From positions 1-46,800 of the forward strand of contig CAITYL010000360.1 in the NCBI GenBank assembly GCA_903896595.1: a stretch of DNA of 46,800 nt, in the 5' to 3' direction. Numbering within the stretch: the first letter of the stretch is position 1; each line of letters starts with the position of its first letter. The notes beneath the pieces were generated by a model that did not search any database, was not told the origin of the DNA, and was given only the letters and a program-made list of their open reading frames with translations. The DNA is from an uncultured Lentisphaerota bacterium (lineage in GTDB: Bacteria > Verrucomicrobiota > Lentisphaeria > Oligosphaerales > CAITYL01). Both the position numbers and the translations under genes were made by a program. Below, in pieces: positions 16,386 through 24,460 of the stretch.

Positions 16386-16697
16386 GGTGCATGACAATTC
16401 TGACGGACAATGTTGGGAACCCCCTTTTGAGGAAAGGCGGTTCCCAAACCCTCCGTCAAACCTTTTTGTGCCTTTTGCGGATTCCGCAGGCAGCCATCGC
16501 GCGACAGACTGCGCCTGGGATCACTGGGGCTGCCTGCGGAATCCGTAAAAACAAACAAAAGTTTTAGGAAGGGGGGTGCAGAGTGAACATGTGAACGACC
16601 CGGCGGGGCCGGGACTGCGAAGCGCGGAGCGCGGGGGGATCACCCTTTTCCAAAAGGGTGGCCCCAACATGATTAGACCAAACGGTCAGACATCACC
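16386..16697. repeat. Composite hairpin repeat, locus 7 (full, with internal insertion)
   Basis: Starts with GGTGCATGAC (16386-16395), then an A-type hairpin at about 16413-16448, the CCTCCGTCAAACC linker, central inverted repeat arms TGCGGATTCCGCAGGC and GCCTGCGGAATCCGTA, and a B-type hairpin. About 60 bp of extra GC-rich sequence (about 16576-16636) splits the left arm region of the B hairpin. The rest of the 16185-16785 gap shows only the predicted promoter and no gene. Confidence 0.85.
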
Positions 16698-16785
16698 GGT
16701 TCCAATCAGTGGCCGCGCCTGGTTTTCAGGCTAAAGTAGGCGCTGTCAGTCGCGGGCGTTCCCAATTCCTAAGGATTTATCAAAA

Positions 16786-17469
16786 ATGGCTCGTTTTCCG
16801 TTGCCTGTCCCGGCTCCCGGTCATGTGCGGGTGGCGCCGTCATTGCTGGCGGCGGACTTCGCACGGCTGGCCGACGAGGTCCAGCGCATCGCCGCCGCCG
16901 GCGCCGATGTGCTGCACCTGGACATCATGGACGGCCATTTTGTGCCCAACCTGACCATTGGCCCGGCACTGGTGGAAGCGCTCCGGCGCACCTCGTCGCT
17001 GCCGTTTGACGTCCACCTGATGGTCTCGCACCCGAGCCGGTTTGTCACCCCGTTCGCCGAAGCGGGCGCGGACAGCATCACCTTCCACGTGGAATGCGCC
17101 GACCCGGTGGCGGACGTGCTGGCGCGCATCCGGGCCGCCGGTTGCGCCACCGGCCTGTCGGTGCGCCCCAACACTCCGGCGGACGCCCTGCTGCCCTGGC
17201 TGGACCAGATCGACCTGGTGCTGGTGATGACGGTGGAGCCCGGTTACGGCGGCCAGGCGTTCATGCCGGAAATGCTGCCCAAGATCCGCACCCTGCGCCA
17301 AGCCATCACTCAGGGCCAGCGCCCGGTGTATTTGGAAGTGGACGGCGGCATCGGCCCGAAAAATGTGGCCGAGGTGGTCGCGGCCGGGGCCGACCTGCTG
17401 GTCGCCGGCACCAGTGTCTTCCGCGCCGCCGATCCCGCCGCCGCCATCCGCGCCCTGCAACACGCCTGA
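16786..17469 (+). CDS. rpe: Ribulose-phosphate 3-epimerase
   Basis: A 227-residue TIM barrel that interconverts ribulose-5-phosphate and xylulose-5-phosphate in the pentose phosphate pathway. Family motifs appear in order: VAPSLLAADFARL, HLDIMDGHFVPNLT (metal and catalytic Asp), FDVHLMV (metal His), MTVEPGYGGQAF (mobile loop), VDGGIGPKN (second catalytic Asp) and VAGTSVF (phosphate site). The N terminus has about 15 extra residues before VAPSLLAAD, slightly longer than usual. AAGGA lies about 11 bases before the ATG. It stands alone, between a composite repeat and a short repeat-containing gap. Confidence 0.95.
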   Translation: MARFPLPVPAPGHVRVAPSLLAADFARLADEVQRIAAAGADVLHLDIMDGHFVPNLTIGPALVEALRRTSSLPFDVHLMVSHPSRFVTPFAEAGADSITFHVECADPVADVLARIRAAGCATGLSVRPNTPADALLPWLDQIDLVLVMTVEPGYGGQAFMPEMLPKIRTLRQAITQGQRPVYLEVDGGIGPKNVAEVVAAGADLLVAGTSVFRAADPAAAIRALQHA

Positions 17470-17690
17470 CACCGGCCGCCGCCCAAGGCATCCTCGCATA
17501 GAGGCGCCAAAAATCCGAGCCCGGAACGTCAGTGACGGGTCAAAAGAGGTTGCATCTCCAATCAACGTTGATCTTTTTGACCGGTCACTTTCGCTTTCTA
17601 CGGTCGCTTCGTTCGCGGCTCTGAAAGAGCTGGTGCCTGGTAACACGTAAATGTTCGGATTCACCGCGATAGAACGCGAAAGATCGCAAA

Positions 17691-17734
17691 AGAAAAAACG
17701 GCAAAGGAATTGCCGCACTCCAAAACGGTGCCAG
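17691..17734. repeat. 44-bp dispersed repeat with small hairpin, copy 2
   Basis: CGGCAAAGGAATTGCCG stem-loop plus CACTCCAAAACGGTGCCA, matching 5737-5780 with few differences. The rest of the 17470-17774 gap holds the 12-bp palindrome ATCAACGTTGAT and no recognisable gene. Confidence 0.75.
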
Positions 17735-17774
17735 TCTTTTTCCCGGAAATAATTATAACTCCCGGCACCGGGAT

Positions 17775-19115
17775 TTATAGGGAGAACCGTTCGTCGTGGA
17801 TGCGGCGGCCGGGAACGCCAAGGTCGGCCAGGGCGCGGCGGAGGGTGCGCATCATGGGCGGGGGACCGCACAGGAAGACCTCGCGTTCCCGCACATCGGG
17901 AACCAGGCGGAGAATCCGTTCCCGGTCCAGATGTCCCTGCTCGCCGGGCCAGCCCGGATCCGCGCTCAACACATGATGAATTTTCAGGCGCCCGTCCGCA
18001 ACGGCCGCCAGGGCCGCCAGTTCCTGTTCAAAGACGATGCCGGCGCGGTTGCGGTTGGCGTAGAACAAAATCACGTCATGTTGCTGCCGCACCAGATCTT
18101 CGGCCACAGCGCGGATGGGGGTGATGCCGATCCCGCCCGCCAGCAGCAAGACTTTTCCGAACCGGCAACGGTCGGCGGTGAGGAGGCCGTGGGGACCGTC
18201 CACGATCACCGGAGTGCCGGGCGCCAGCGCCGGAATCCGGCGGGTGAAATCGCCCACCGCCTTGATGGACAGCCGCAGGGTGCGGCCGTCGGGACACTGG
18301 GACAATGAGAACGGGTGTTCCTCCCAGCGAAAGCCACGGGCCAAAAAGCGGACCAGCAGGAACTGGCCGCCCCGGGCCGGGAAGCCGGCCAGATCCCGCC
18401 CTTCCAGGTAGACGGAGGTCACATCCGCTGTCTCCGGCACCAGCCGGCCCACCGTGAAGCGATGACGGTGGAAGCGCCAGAGCGGCCGGAGGAACCGGTA
18501 CCCGGCCAGATTGAGGGCCACAACTCCGTTGAGCACAAACCAGTACCAACGGTACCACGGATGGTCGGTGAAGTCACTACCCACCGCCACCTGGTGCAGA
18601 AACACCAGGGCGATGGCCAGATACAGGGTCAGATGGATGGCGTACCAGGTTTCATACTTGAGGCGCCGCCGCACCACCAGGACCGAAGTGACGATGGCCA
18701 CCGCCATCAGTCCCGAACCGAGGGCGGCGGCCCACAAATAGGGCCAGTGGCGCAGAAAATCGCCGTTCTGCGCCAGCCAGCTTTGGTCGCTTTCGGCGGC
18801 ATGCCCCAGGGTTACCAGCACCGGGTGCGCCAACAGCGGCACGACCAAGGCGACCCCTAGAACATGATGGGCGCGGGCCAGCCGGTCAAAGCCATACGTC
18901 CGGCCGAGCCAGGGCAGGCGCCCCATCAGCAGCAGTTGCAGCAGAATGGCGAACGCCGCCAGCAACCCTGCCAGCCGGCCATAGGCCAGGAACATGCCGG
19001 CGGCATCCCCTGTGAGCTGGTTGCCCATCGGGTGATGCACATGATTCCACGCCCAGCATCCGACGACCACCGCCAACTGGGAGGCCGCCACCAATAGCCA
19101 CGCCAACTTCAGCAT
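17775..19115 (-). CDS. Ferric-reductase-like transmembrane flavocytochrome b
   Basis: A 446-residue NOX/FRE-type oxidoreductase. The N-terminal half has about six membrane spans with two Hx13H pairs, His84/His97 and His161/His174, the bis-histidine arrangement for two b hemes stacked across the membrane. The C-terminal half is a ferredoxin-reductase-like module: FAD site EEHPFS at 265-270, pyridine-nucleotide loop GGIGITP at 327-333 and CGPPPMM near the end. NAD(P)H electrons in the cytoplasm would be moved to the outer face, to reduce Fe(III), oxygen or a periplasmic acceptor. The rubrerythrin gene upstream on the same strand encodes an exported electron acceptor and is a candidate partner. 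The ribosome site is weak. Confidence 0.88.
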   Translation of the reverse strand: MLKLAWLLVAASQLAVVVGCWAWNHVHHPMGNQLTGDAAGMFLAYGRLAGLLAAFAILLQLLLMGRLPWLGRTYGFDRLARAHHVLGVALVVPLLAHPVLVTLGHAAESDQSWLAQNGDFLRHWPYLWAAALGSGLMAVAIVTSVLVVRRRLKYETWYAIHLTLYLAIALVFLHQVAVGSDFTDHPWYRWYWFVLNGVVALNLAGYRFLRPLWRFHRHRFTVGRLVPETADVTSVYLEGRDLAGFPARGGQFLLVRFLARGFRWEEHPFSLSQCPDGRTLRLSIKAVGDFTRRIPALAPGTPVIVDGPHGLLTADRCRFGKVLLLAGGIGITPIRAVAEDLVRQQHDVILFYANRNRAGIVFEQELAALAAVADGRLKIHHVLSADPGWPGEQGHLDRERILRLVPDVREREVFLCGPPPMMRTLRRALADLGVPGRRIHDERFSL

Positions 19116-19303
19116 GAGTCGGTTCTACTTTGCCATATGTATTTGGAACTCGTTAGAGATGCTCTCAAAAGTAACGAGGTTTTCCCATCCACGGGAGCCG
19201 CCCGGCCTCGGGCGGCCGGGGGGCGTCCGTTGTGCCGCAACCCTGCGGAAGGCCAGGACAGGCAAGATTGCCTGTCTCACGTTGTCTGCCAATTTTGAAT
19301 GTC

Positions 19304-19921
19304 TTACTTGAAGAAATCGAACTTTGCCCGGGGCGCGGCGCAGACCGGACACTTCTTCAGGCCCGCGTCCAAGGCTGTATAGCCGCAGACCTCACAGACC
19401 AGGAAGGTCTTGCCGGTGGCCTTCCAGCCGTCCAGGTCATTCAGCGCCTGCTGATAAAGCTTGGCGTGTTCGGTCTCGGCGGCCAGCGCCCCCATGAACG
19501 ACATTTTGGCTTTGCCGTTGTTGTCCGCTTCCGCCTGCTTGATGAATTCCGGGTACATGGCGGTGCGTTCCGCGGTCTCGCCCTTCAGTGCGACCTCCAG
19601 ATTCTCCCGGGTGGATTTCACCTCCGGCACGGCGACCTCAGCCGTGGCGACGGCGCCCAGTTTTTTGAGGGCCGCGGCATGCTTGGTGGCGTGAATGCCT
19701 TCCGAATGCGCCGTGGCCCGGAACAGGGCCGCCACGGACTTGTACCCTTCCGCATCGGCCTTGACGGCAAACGCCTCGTAACGGGCCTTGGCGTTGGATT
19801 CGCCCTGATAGGCCGTCTGCAGGTTCGCCAGGGTTCCCCCGGCCGCCAGAGCGGCAGCCCCGGCCAGACACCAGGCCACCGTCACCATCACCATCTTCGA
19901 GACAATGCGATGCGTGTTCAT
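19304..19921 (-). CDS. Exported rubrerythrin
   Basis: A 205-residue rubrerythrin with a signal peptide. Residues 1-27 are a typical Sec signal (VMVTVAWCLAGAAALAA) with cleavage predicted near AALAA-GG. The ferritin-like part carries the diiron ligands in YQGESNAKARYEAFA (Glu41), HSEGIH (Glu74, His77), KGETAERT (Glu115) and AAETEHAKLY (Glu149, His152). The C terminus is a rubredoxin-like Fe(Cys)4 site: CEVC at 176-179 and CPVC at 191-194. Rubrerythrins reduce hydrogen peroxide and are normally cytosolic, so export is unusual. GGGGAG stands nine bases before ATG 19921. The flavocytochrome gene follows 188 bp downstream. Confidence 0.92.
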   Translation of the reverse strand: MNTHRIVSKMVMVTVAWCLAGAAALAAGGTLANLQTAYQGESNAKARYEAFAVKADAEGYKSVAALFRATAHSEGIHATKHAAALKKLGAVATAEVAVPEVKSTRENLEVALKGETAERTAMYPEFIKQAEADNNGKAKMSFMGALAAETEHAKLYQQALNDLDGWKATGKTFLVCEVCGYTALDAGLKKCPVCAAPRAKFDFFK

Positions 19922-20107
19922 CTGAGTGATCTCCCCTTGGCGTGCCCTGCGCACCAGGCGCGGGAGCACGGATGGTCAGCGCCGGAAACGGACGGAGGCA
20001 CCAGCCCCCCTCCGCGGAACTGCCGGCCGCACACTTGCCTTTACCATACCCGGCGGCCGAAATATACGCAAATCATCCCTGCGGAAAAGGGCATGGCAAT
20101 GAGACCG

Positions 20108-20170
20108 GTTGGGAGCACCCTGTTCCAAAAGGGTGGCCCCAACATCGTCCGACAAAGCGGTCATGCACCC
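20108..20170. repeat. Composite hairpin repeat, locus 8 (B-type half with outer edge)
   Basis: Hairpin TTGGGAGCACCCTGTTCC / AAAAGGGTGGCCCCAA followed by ATCGTCCGACAAAGCGG and the outer edge GTCATGCACC, the complement of the GGTGCATGAC left edge at loci 5 and 7. No gene is visible in the remaining 19922-20275 gap. Confidence 0.85.
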
Positions 20171-20275
20171 GTGTTCAGCAAGGCCTTGCGATGCCTGCAT
20201 TCATGTTCATATTGTGGCTACTCGACCGCTATTATAAATCACCTCAAACGTCTTCCTAAATACCTGAAACCCCAT

Positions 20276-20296
20276 GCTTGCCGCCTCGCGGCAAGC
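20276..20296. promoter_or_regulatory. Perfect 9-bp hairpin in the 5' leader of the UlaG-like gene
   Basis: GCTTGCCGC and GCGGCAAGC are separated by CTC, ending 20 bp before the start codon and 4 bp before the AGGAG ribosome site. It could mask or expose the site, or be an operator. Confidence 0.5.
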
Positions 20297-20315
20297 GCCC
20301 AGGAGAGTCATTCAG

Positions 20316-21095
20316 ATGGACAGCTTGCAGATGCGGATTGATCACACGACGGTGCCGGTCGGCACGGTGCAGGTGTGGTGGCTGGGCGGCGCCGGGTTCG
20401 CCTTCAAGACGGCGGCGGGCCAGGTGTGGCTGGTTGATCCCTACCTCACGGATTCGGTGGAACGTCTGTTCGGGTTCAAGCGGATGTGTCCGCCCCCCCT
20501 CCGGCCGGACGAGGTGCGATGTGATGTCGTGGTCTGCACCCATGACCACGCCGACCATCTGGATGCCGACACCCTGCCGGCCATTGCCCGCAACAACCCC
20601 AACTGCGTGTTCGCCGGGCCGGCGAGCTGCGTCAAGGGGTTCCGCACCCTCGGCTTCGCGCCCGGACGCCTGGTCGAACTGCCAGTCAGCGGCACCACGC
20701 GCATCGCCGGCGTGACCGTGGATACGGTGAATTCGGACCATGGCGACGCCGCGCCCGATGCGGTGACGCCCCTGTTTGATTTCGGCGGCGTGCGCGTCCT
20801 GCACTCCGGCGACAGCTCCCTCTGCCCGGTCCGCTTCAAGCCGTTGTATGACCTGCGGCCCGACCTGCTGCTGCCGTGCATCAACGGCAATTTCGGCAAC
20901 ATGAACCACATCGACGCGGCGCAGATGGCGCAGCAGGCCAAGCCGCACACCGTCATTCCACACCACTTCTGGCTGTTTGTCGAGCATGGCGGCGACCCCG
21001 CCGGCTTCCTCTACGCCTGCAAGCACTTCTGCCCGGGGGTGACGGCGAAAATCCTCAAGCCCGGCGAAGGCTTCCACTGCCCGGGCCGCAACTGA
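20316..21095 (+). CDS. MBL-fold hydrolase, UlaG-like
   Basis: A 259-residue metal-dependent hydrolase of the UlaG (L-ascorbate-6-phosphate lactonase) type. The N terminus VQVWWLGGAGFAFKT and VDPYLTDSVE is typical, and the metal motif THDHADH is at 75-81. Later ligands are probably in NSDHGDAAPDA, LHSGDSS and VIPHHFWLF. Proteins of this branch are often lactonases or N-acyl-phosphatidylethanolamine-like hydrolases; the substrate cannot be told. AGGAG is ten bases before ATG 20316, which fixes this start over the upstream Met at 20274. A strong hairpin is in the leader. Confidence 0.86.
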   Translation: MDSLQMRIDHTTVPVGTVQVWWLGGAGFAFKTAAGQVWLVDPYLTDSVERLFGFKRMCPPPLRPDEVRCDVVVCTHDHADHLDADTLPAIARNNPNCVFAGPASCVKGFRTLGFAPGRLVELPVSGTTRIAGVTVDTVNSDHGDAAPDAVTPLFDFGGVRVLHSGDSSLCPVRFKPLYDLRPDLLLPCINGNFGNMNHIDAAQMAQQAKPHTVIPHHFWLFVEHGGDPAGFLYACKHFCPGVTAKILKPGEGFHCPGRN

Positions 21096-21130
21096 GAGCG
21101 GTGGCAGCAAACCGCGTCCCCTCCCCCGAT

Positions 21131-21169
21131 TATTCTCTCGCCAAGATCGCAAAGCTCGCCAAGAAACCA
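21131..21169. repeat. Dispersed TCTCTCGCCAAGATCGC repeat, second copy
   Basis: TTCTCTCGCCAAGATCGCAA followed by AGCTCGCCAAGAAA, the same sequence class as at 1012-1045. It lies in the 21096-21583 gap, which also holds two AATGCA-type palindromes and a promoter. Confidence 0.65.
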
Positions 21170-21191
21170 TAGGCTGAAGCTGTTCACATAG

Positions 21192-21205
21192 TGCATTTGA
21201 ATGCA
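21192..21205. promoter_or_regulatory. Possible auxiliary LacI-type operator
   Basis: TGCATTTGAATGCA has perfect 6-bp arms with a 2-bp centre and shares the AATGCAT half-site with the palindrome at 21499-21516, about 300 bp downstream. Two sites at this distance would allow DNA looping by a LacI-family tetramer. Speculative. Confidence 0.3.
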
Positions 21206-21493
21206 TTTTCATGTATAACGCAAGCAAGGACAGGGAGGACGCTGAAGACCTTGAGGGCGCGGTGGTCCGGGAACGCCGCCAGACCGGGCCGTTCCATCCT
21301 CCGTGTCCTCTTCGTCGTCACGGTCACCACGGTCCTCTTTCGCAGTGGCGATCCGGCGCTGATTAAGCTTGCACATGGGCTTATGGGCGGCCATTCATGC
21401 CCACCCATACCGCAGCGGGACGGGCCCGTGTTTGCGGGTCGCGTTTACCTCCTGTTCGCACCGTGATCGCTTGCCCGAAAGCCGGGCTCCGAC

Positions 21494-21521
21494 TTGACAA
21501 TGCATGCGTATGCATTATATT
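21494..21521 (+). promoter_or_regulatory. Sigma-70 promoter of the PEP-CTERM gene
   Basis: A perfect TTGACA at 21494-21499 and TATATT at 21516-21521 are separated by 16 bp, the best promoter match I saw in the window. The leader to ATG 21584 would be about 55 nt. A palindrome fills the spacer, so the promoter is likely repressible. Confidence 0.65.
21499..21516. promoter_or_regulatory. Predicted LacI-family operator
   Basis: AATGCATGCGTATGCATT: 7-bp perfect arms around GCGT, lying exactly between the -35 and -10 boxes. The size and symmetry fit LacI-family operators, and a lacI-type gene begins 1.1 kb downstream. The link between this regulator and this site is inferred from position. Confidence 0.5.
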
Positions 21522-21583
21522 CACTAACCAATGGGTCGCAATGGCCCGCAAAAACAACCTCAGAAAGGCGGAGGCAAGGTCGC

Positions 21584-22324
21584 ATGAAAGCAAAACTCTT
21601 GGGGATAATGGCAGTGGCGGGATTCGCCGGGGTGATGACCGCGGGCTCCGCAGTGGTGACCAGCGACGACTTCAACCGAACGAACTGGGACTATTCCAAG
21701 TGGCAGGTTTACTCTTCTAACACCGCCAACTCCCAGGTCGGCCAGTCCTTGGGCTACGCCTGGTTCAAGAAGGACGTCAATGTCACTGGCGACACGTGGG
21801 GTATGACCAGCGTGGGCGACCTGCACACCGAACAGGGTTTCGACATGTCCATTGACTACAGCTTGACTTGGGATCAGCAAAACCATGATAATTGGCGCCT
21901 GACCTATGACGTCATGTACCTGACCGTCAATGCCAACAGTCATAAAGTCGAACTCCGGCGGCAACTCTATAATTTCGATCCTGCCTATTACGCTCTTTTT
22001 GTGGATGATGTGTACCAGACGGGCATCACAGTGGCGTTCACTCCAGAAACGGCGGAGAGCATGCGGCTGGCCCGGGTGGGGAACACACTGACGGCGTATG
22101 CCAAGACCTCGCCATCCACAGACTGGCAGACGGTTGGCACCTGCAATGTCGGCAGCCTGTTTAGCAGTTTTGACACGAGCGCCAATCTACAAGTTCTGCT
22201 GGGGGTCAATACTGACCGCGAAGGGTTCATGCAGGTGGACAACTTCAGTATCGTCCCCGAGCCCGCCTCCCTGGCGCTGCTGGCCATGGGCGGTTTGCTG
22301 GTGTGCCGGCGAAAGCGGGGCTGA
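21584..22324 (+). CDS. PEP-CTERM sorting domain protein
   Basis: A 246-residue exported protein. An N-terminal signal (LLGIMAVAGFAGVMTAGSA) is followed by a beta-rich domain of about 190 residues (DDFNRTNWDYSKWQVYS onward) that looks like a concanavalin-type sugar-binding fold, a guess from its DDFNR start and strand pattern. The C terminus is VPEPASLALLAMGGLLVCRRKRG: PEP motif, membrane span and basic end, the exosortase (EpsH/XrtA-like) sorting tag. The protein would be cut and linked to the surface or exopolysaccharide. GGAGG lies about ten bases before the ATG. No exosortase is in the window. The LacI-type operator in its promoter suggests sugar control. Confidence 0.85.
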   Translation: MKAKLLGIMAVAGFAGVMTAGSAVVTSDDFNRTNWDYSKWQVYSSNTANSQVGQSLGYAWFKKDVNVTGDTWGMTSVGDLHTEQGFDMSIDYSLTWDQQNHDNWRLTYDVMYLTVNANSHKVELRRQLYNFDPAYYALFVDDVYQTGITVAFTPETAESMRLARVGNTLTAYAKTSPSTDWQTVGTCNVGSLFSSFDTSANLQVLLGVNTDREGFMQVDNFSIVPEPASLALLAMGGLLVCRRKRG

Positions 22325-22452
22325 GACGAGATAGTGCCGGGTGGAAGCGGCGAGACGCGCCGTCTTCCGCCCAGGGTCGGGCGGCGTCCGGCGATGACCA
22401 GCCTGATCGGCAACCTCCGCGGGCTCCGCGTCTCCGTGTGAGCACAGGCTTT

Positions 22453-22514
22453 AAAATGGTGCTCGGAACCATCCATTTGCCGGTTGATGTGGGCGACCAA
22501 AGAATGCGTATAGC
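22453..22514. repeat. 62-bp dispersed repeat, forward copy
   Basis: Includes TCGGAACCATCCATTTGCCG and ends near AATGCGTATAG. The reverse-complement copy is at 32581-32643 with few differences. A small GGCGGA / TCCGCC hairpin follows at 22533-22549. The 22325-22640 gap has no gene. Confidence 0.78.
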
Positions 22515-22640
22515 AAATAGAGCTTGCAGCCCGGCGGAACGTCTCCGCCGCGCTACAAGCGCTCAGCTACAGCAGACAGCGAACCGTTCGCTTAAATAAT
22601 CCAGGTGTAGAGTTCGCCGGCGGCCACCATTAGCGTATTC

Positions 22641-23690
22641 ATGAACAAAGTCAAAGACAACCGCAAGGCAGTCCCTCGGAGTTTGACCGCACAGGTAATC
22701 GCGGAGAAGTCGGGGGTCAACCAGAGCACGGTCTCCCGGGTGTTGTCCGGCGATCCCCGGATCACCGAAGCGACGGCACGGAAAGTCCGGCGGGTGTGCC
22801 GGGAACTGGGGTATGTGCGGGACCACCTGGCGCGCGGCTTCCGCGCCAGAAAGTCGTACACGGTGGGACTGCACATTCCCTTCACGGCCGAAACGGTGTT
22901 CAGTGACCCGTTCATTCCCGCCTTTCTGCACGGCATTCGGGTGGCGGCGGCGGCCCGGAACTACGGCATTCTGTTGTCGTATATGGCGCCCGATGAGCCG
23001 GCCGTCAATTTCGTCAACATTGTCAAGGGCCGGCGCGCGGACGGCTTGATCCTGGCATCCCTGCATGAAGCGGACGAACGGGTGGAATTGCTCAAGCGTG
23101 AGGGGATTCCCGCCGTGGCCGGCAAGTGCAGCCAGGAGTTGACGGAGAACCTGGCCTGCGTGGACATTGACAATCACCACAGCGGCTATCAAGCCGCCCG
23201 GTTTGTCCTGATCCGGGGCTGCCGAAAACTGGTGCTCCTGGTCGGCAACCAGGGCACCCTGGTGGACCGGGATTTCCGCGCCGGGGTCGAGGCGGCCTGT
23301 GCGGCCGGCGGAATCGCCTCCCGCGACCTGCGTGTTTGCGAAGTGCCGGATCAGGTGGCCGCCGGGCGCGACCAGATGAAGGCCATTTTGGCCGCCGGCA
23401 ACCCACCGGACGCCGTAGTGGTGCAAATGACCATGCCGACCCTGGGAGTCCTGCGCGCTCTGGAAAACGCCGGGGACAAGATCTTGGTGGTCGGCATGGG
23501 CTCGCCCCTGCTGTCCCAGCTTTACCCAGGCGTGCCGTGCGTGGTTCAACCGGCGGAGGAACTGGGGCGCGAGGCATTCAATTCCCTCTATCAGATCATG
23601 GCTGGCGAGGGGCGGCCAGCCGACAAATTTCTGTACAACCATATCGTGGATGAAAAGGGCTGGACTTTCCAGGAATGTCCGGGACGATGA
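22641..23690 (+). CDS. LacI family transcriptional regulator
   Basis: A 349-residue repressor-type regulator. The N-terminal helix-turn-helix [20 protein letters not shown] (residues about 15-34) and the hinge helix region [20 protein letters not shown] are typical. Residues about 70-340 form a periplasmic-binding-protein-like sensor with YTVGLHIPF and [11 protein letters not shown] strands. It probably binds a sugar released by the glycosidase encoded further on. It overlaps or nearly touches the pseudopilin gene (14 bp), so it is co-transcribed with its likely targets. The palindrome at 21499-21516 is its best candidate site. The ribosome site is weak. Confidence 0.92.
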   Translation: MNKVKDNRKAVPRSLTAQVIAEKSGVNQSTVSRVLSGDPRITEATARKVRRVCRELGYVRDHLARGFRARKSYTVGLHIPFTAETVFSDPFIPAFLHGIRVAAAARNYGILLSYMAPDEPAVNFVNIVKGRRADGLILASLHEADERVELLKREGIPAVAGKCSQELTENLACVDIDNHHSGYQAARFVLIRGCRKLVLLVGNQGTLVDRDFRAGVEAACAAGGIASRDLRVCEVPDQVAAGRDQMKAILAAGNPPDAVVVQMTMPTLGVLRALENAGDKILVVGMGSPLLSQLYPGVPCVVQPAEELGREAFNSLYQIMAGEGRPADKFLYNHIVDEKGWTFQECPGR

Positions 23691-23704
23691 CGGAGACGCC
23701 CGCG

Positions 23705-24373
23705 ATGAAAAACCGCTTCACCCTGATTGAGCTGCTGGTGGTGATCGCGATCATCGCCATCCTGGCGTCGATGCTGTTGCCGGCGCTGGGGAAGGCCAGG
23801 GAAACGGCCAAACAAGCCAGCTGTTCCAGCAATGTCCGGGGAATTTCCCTGGCGTTGATCACCTATTCGATGGATTTCAACGGCATGCTGCCCCGGTCCC
23901 TGCACATCCATCGGCGTTGGGACCGCATGCTGGTCGATTACAAATACGTGGAAAATTACCAGCCGTTTTTCTGTTCCAGCGACACCACGGTGGACCGGCG
24001 GGTCCTGTCCGGCCAGTCCGACGACTACTACATCTATTACAAAACCAGCATTGGCGCCAACGAAGCGGGGCCGATCCCGAGTTCCTGGTATTTCAATCAG
24101 AATTTGGAACGCCTGCCGCCCGGCCTGATTCTGGTGGCAGATCTCGCGGAACAGATTCCCGACCATTGGTTCGGGGTGGTGGCTGGCCTCAACGAAGGCG
24201 GCTGGGACTCAAAGTATTGGCCAGCCACCCGGCATGGGGGCGGTTCCAATCTCGGCTTCTGCGACGGGCATGTGGAAAAAATGGCCTGGAACCGCATGAT
24301 GCCCGATGATCGGGACGCCCGCTACAACTTGTGGTACTGGCCGGAAACCTACGATGCCGCCGGCGGCTGGTGA
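23705..24373 (+). CDS. Type II secretion/type IV pilin-like pseudopilin with H-X9-DG motif
   Basis: A 222-residue pseudopilin. MKNR is a short leader, cut before Phe5 by prepilin peptidase; [20 protein letters not shown] follows as the conserved hydrophobic helix. The C-terminal part carries H-X9-DG exactly: His177, then nine residues (GGGSNLGFC), then Asp187-Gly188. This family is hugely expanded in Lentisphaerota and related groups and often sits beside sugar genes; its role is unsettled. I take ATG 23705, preceded by GGAGACGCCCGCG; ATG 23687 overlapping the lacI stop is the alternative. The glycosidase gene begins 87 bp after its stop. Confidence 0.9.
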   Translation: MKNRFTLIELLVVIAIIAILASMLLPALGKARETAKQASCSSNVRGISLALITYSMDFNGMLPRSLHIHRRWDRMLVDYKYVENYQPFFCSSDTTVDRRVLSGQSDDYYIYYKTSIGANEAGPIPSSWYFNQNLERLPPGLILVADLAEQIPDHWFGVVAGLNEGGWDSKYWPATRHGGGSNLGFCDGHVEKMAWNRMMPDDRDARYNLWYWPETYDAAGGW

Positions 24374-24460
24374 GGCCGAAGACCAATGGTGGTTTTGACT
24401 CCCGCTGGTTGTCCCGACTTCAGTTTCACAGTATCAGCTTTCAACAAAGGCTTACGGCCC

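Noticed and set aside
24386..24460. Longer start for the glycosidase at 24386
   Set aside because: It would place 25 extra residues before a clear signal peptide beginning at 24461.
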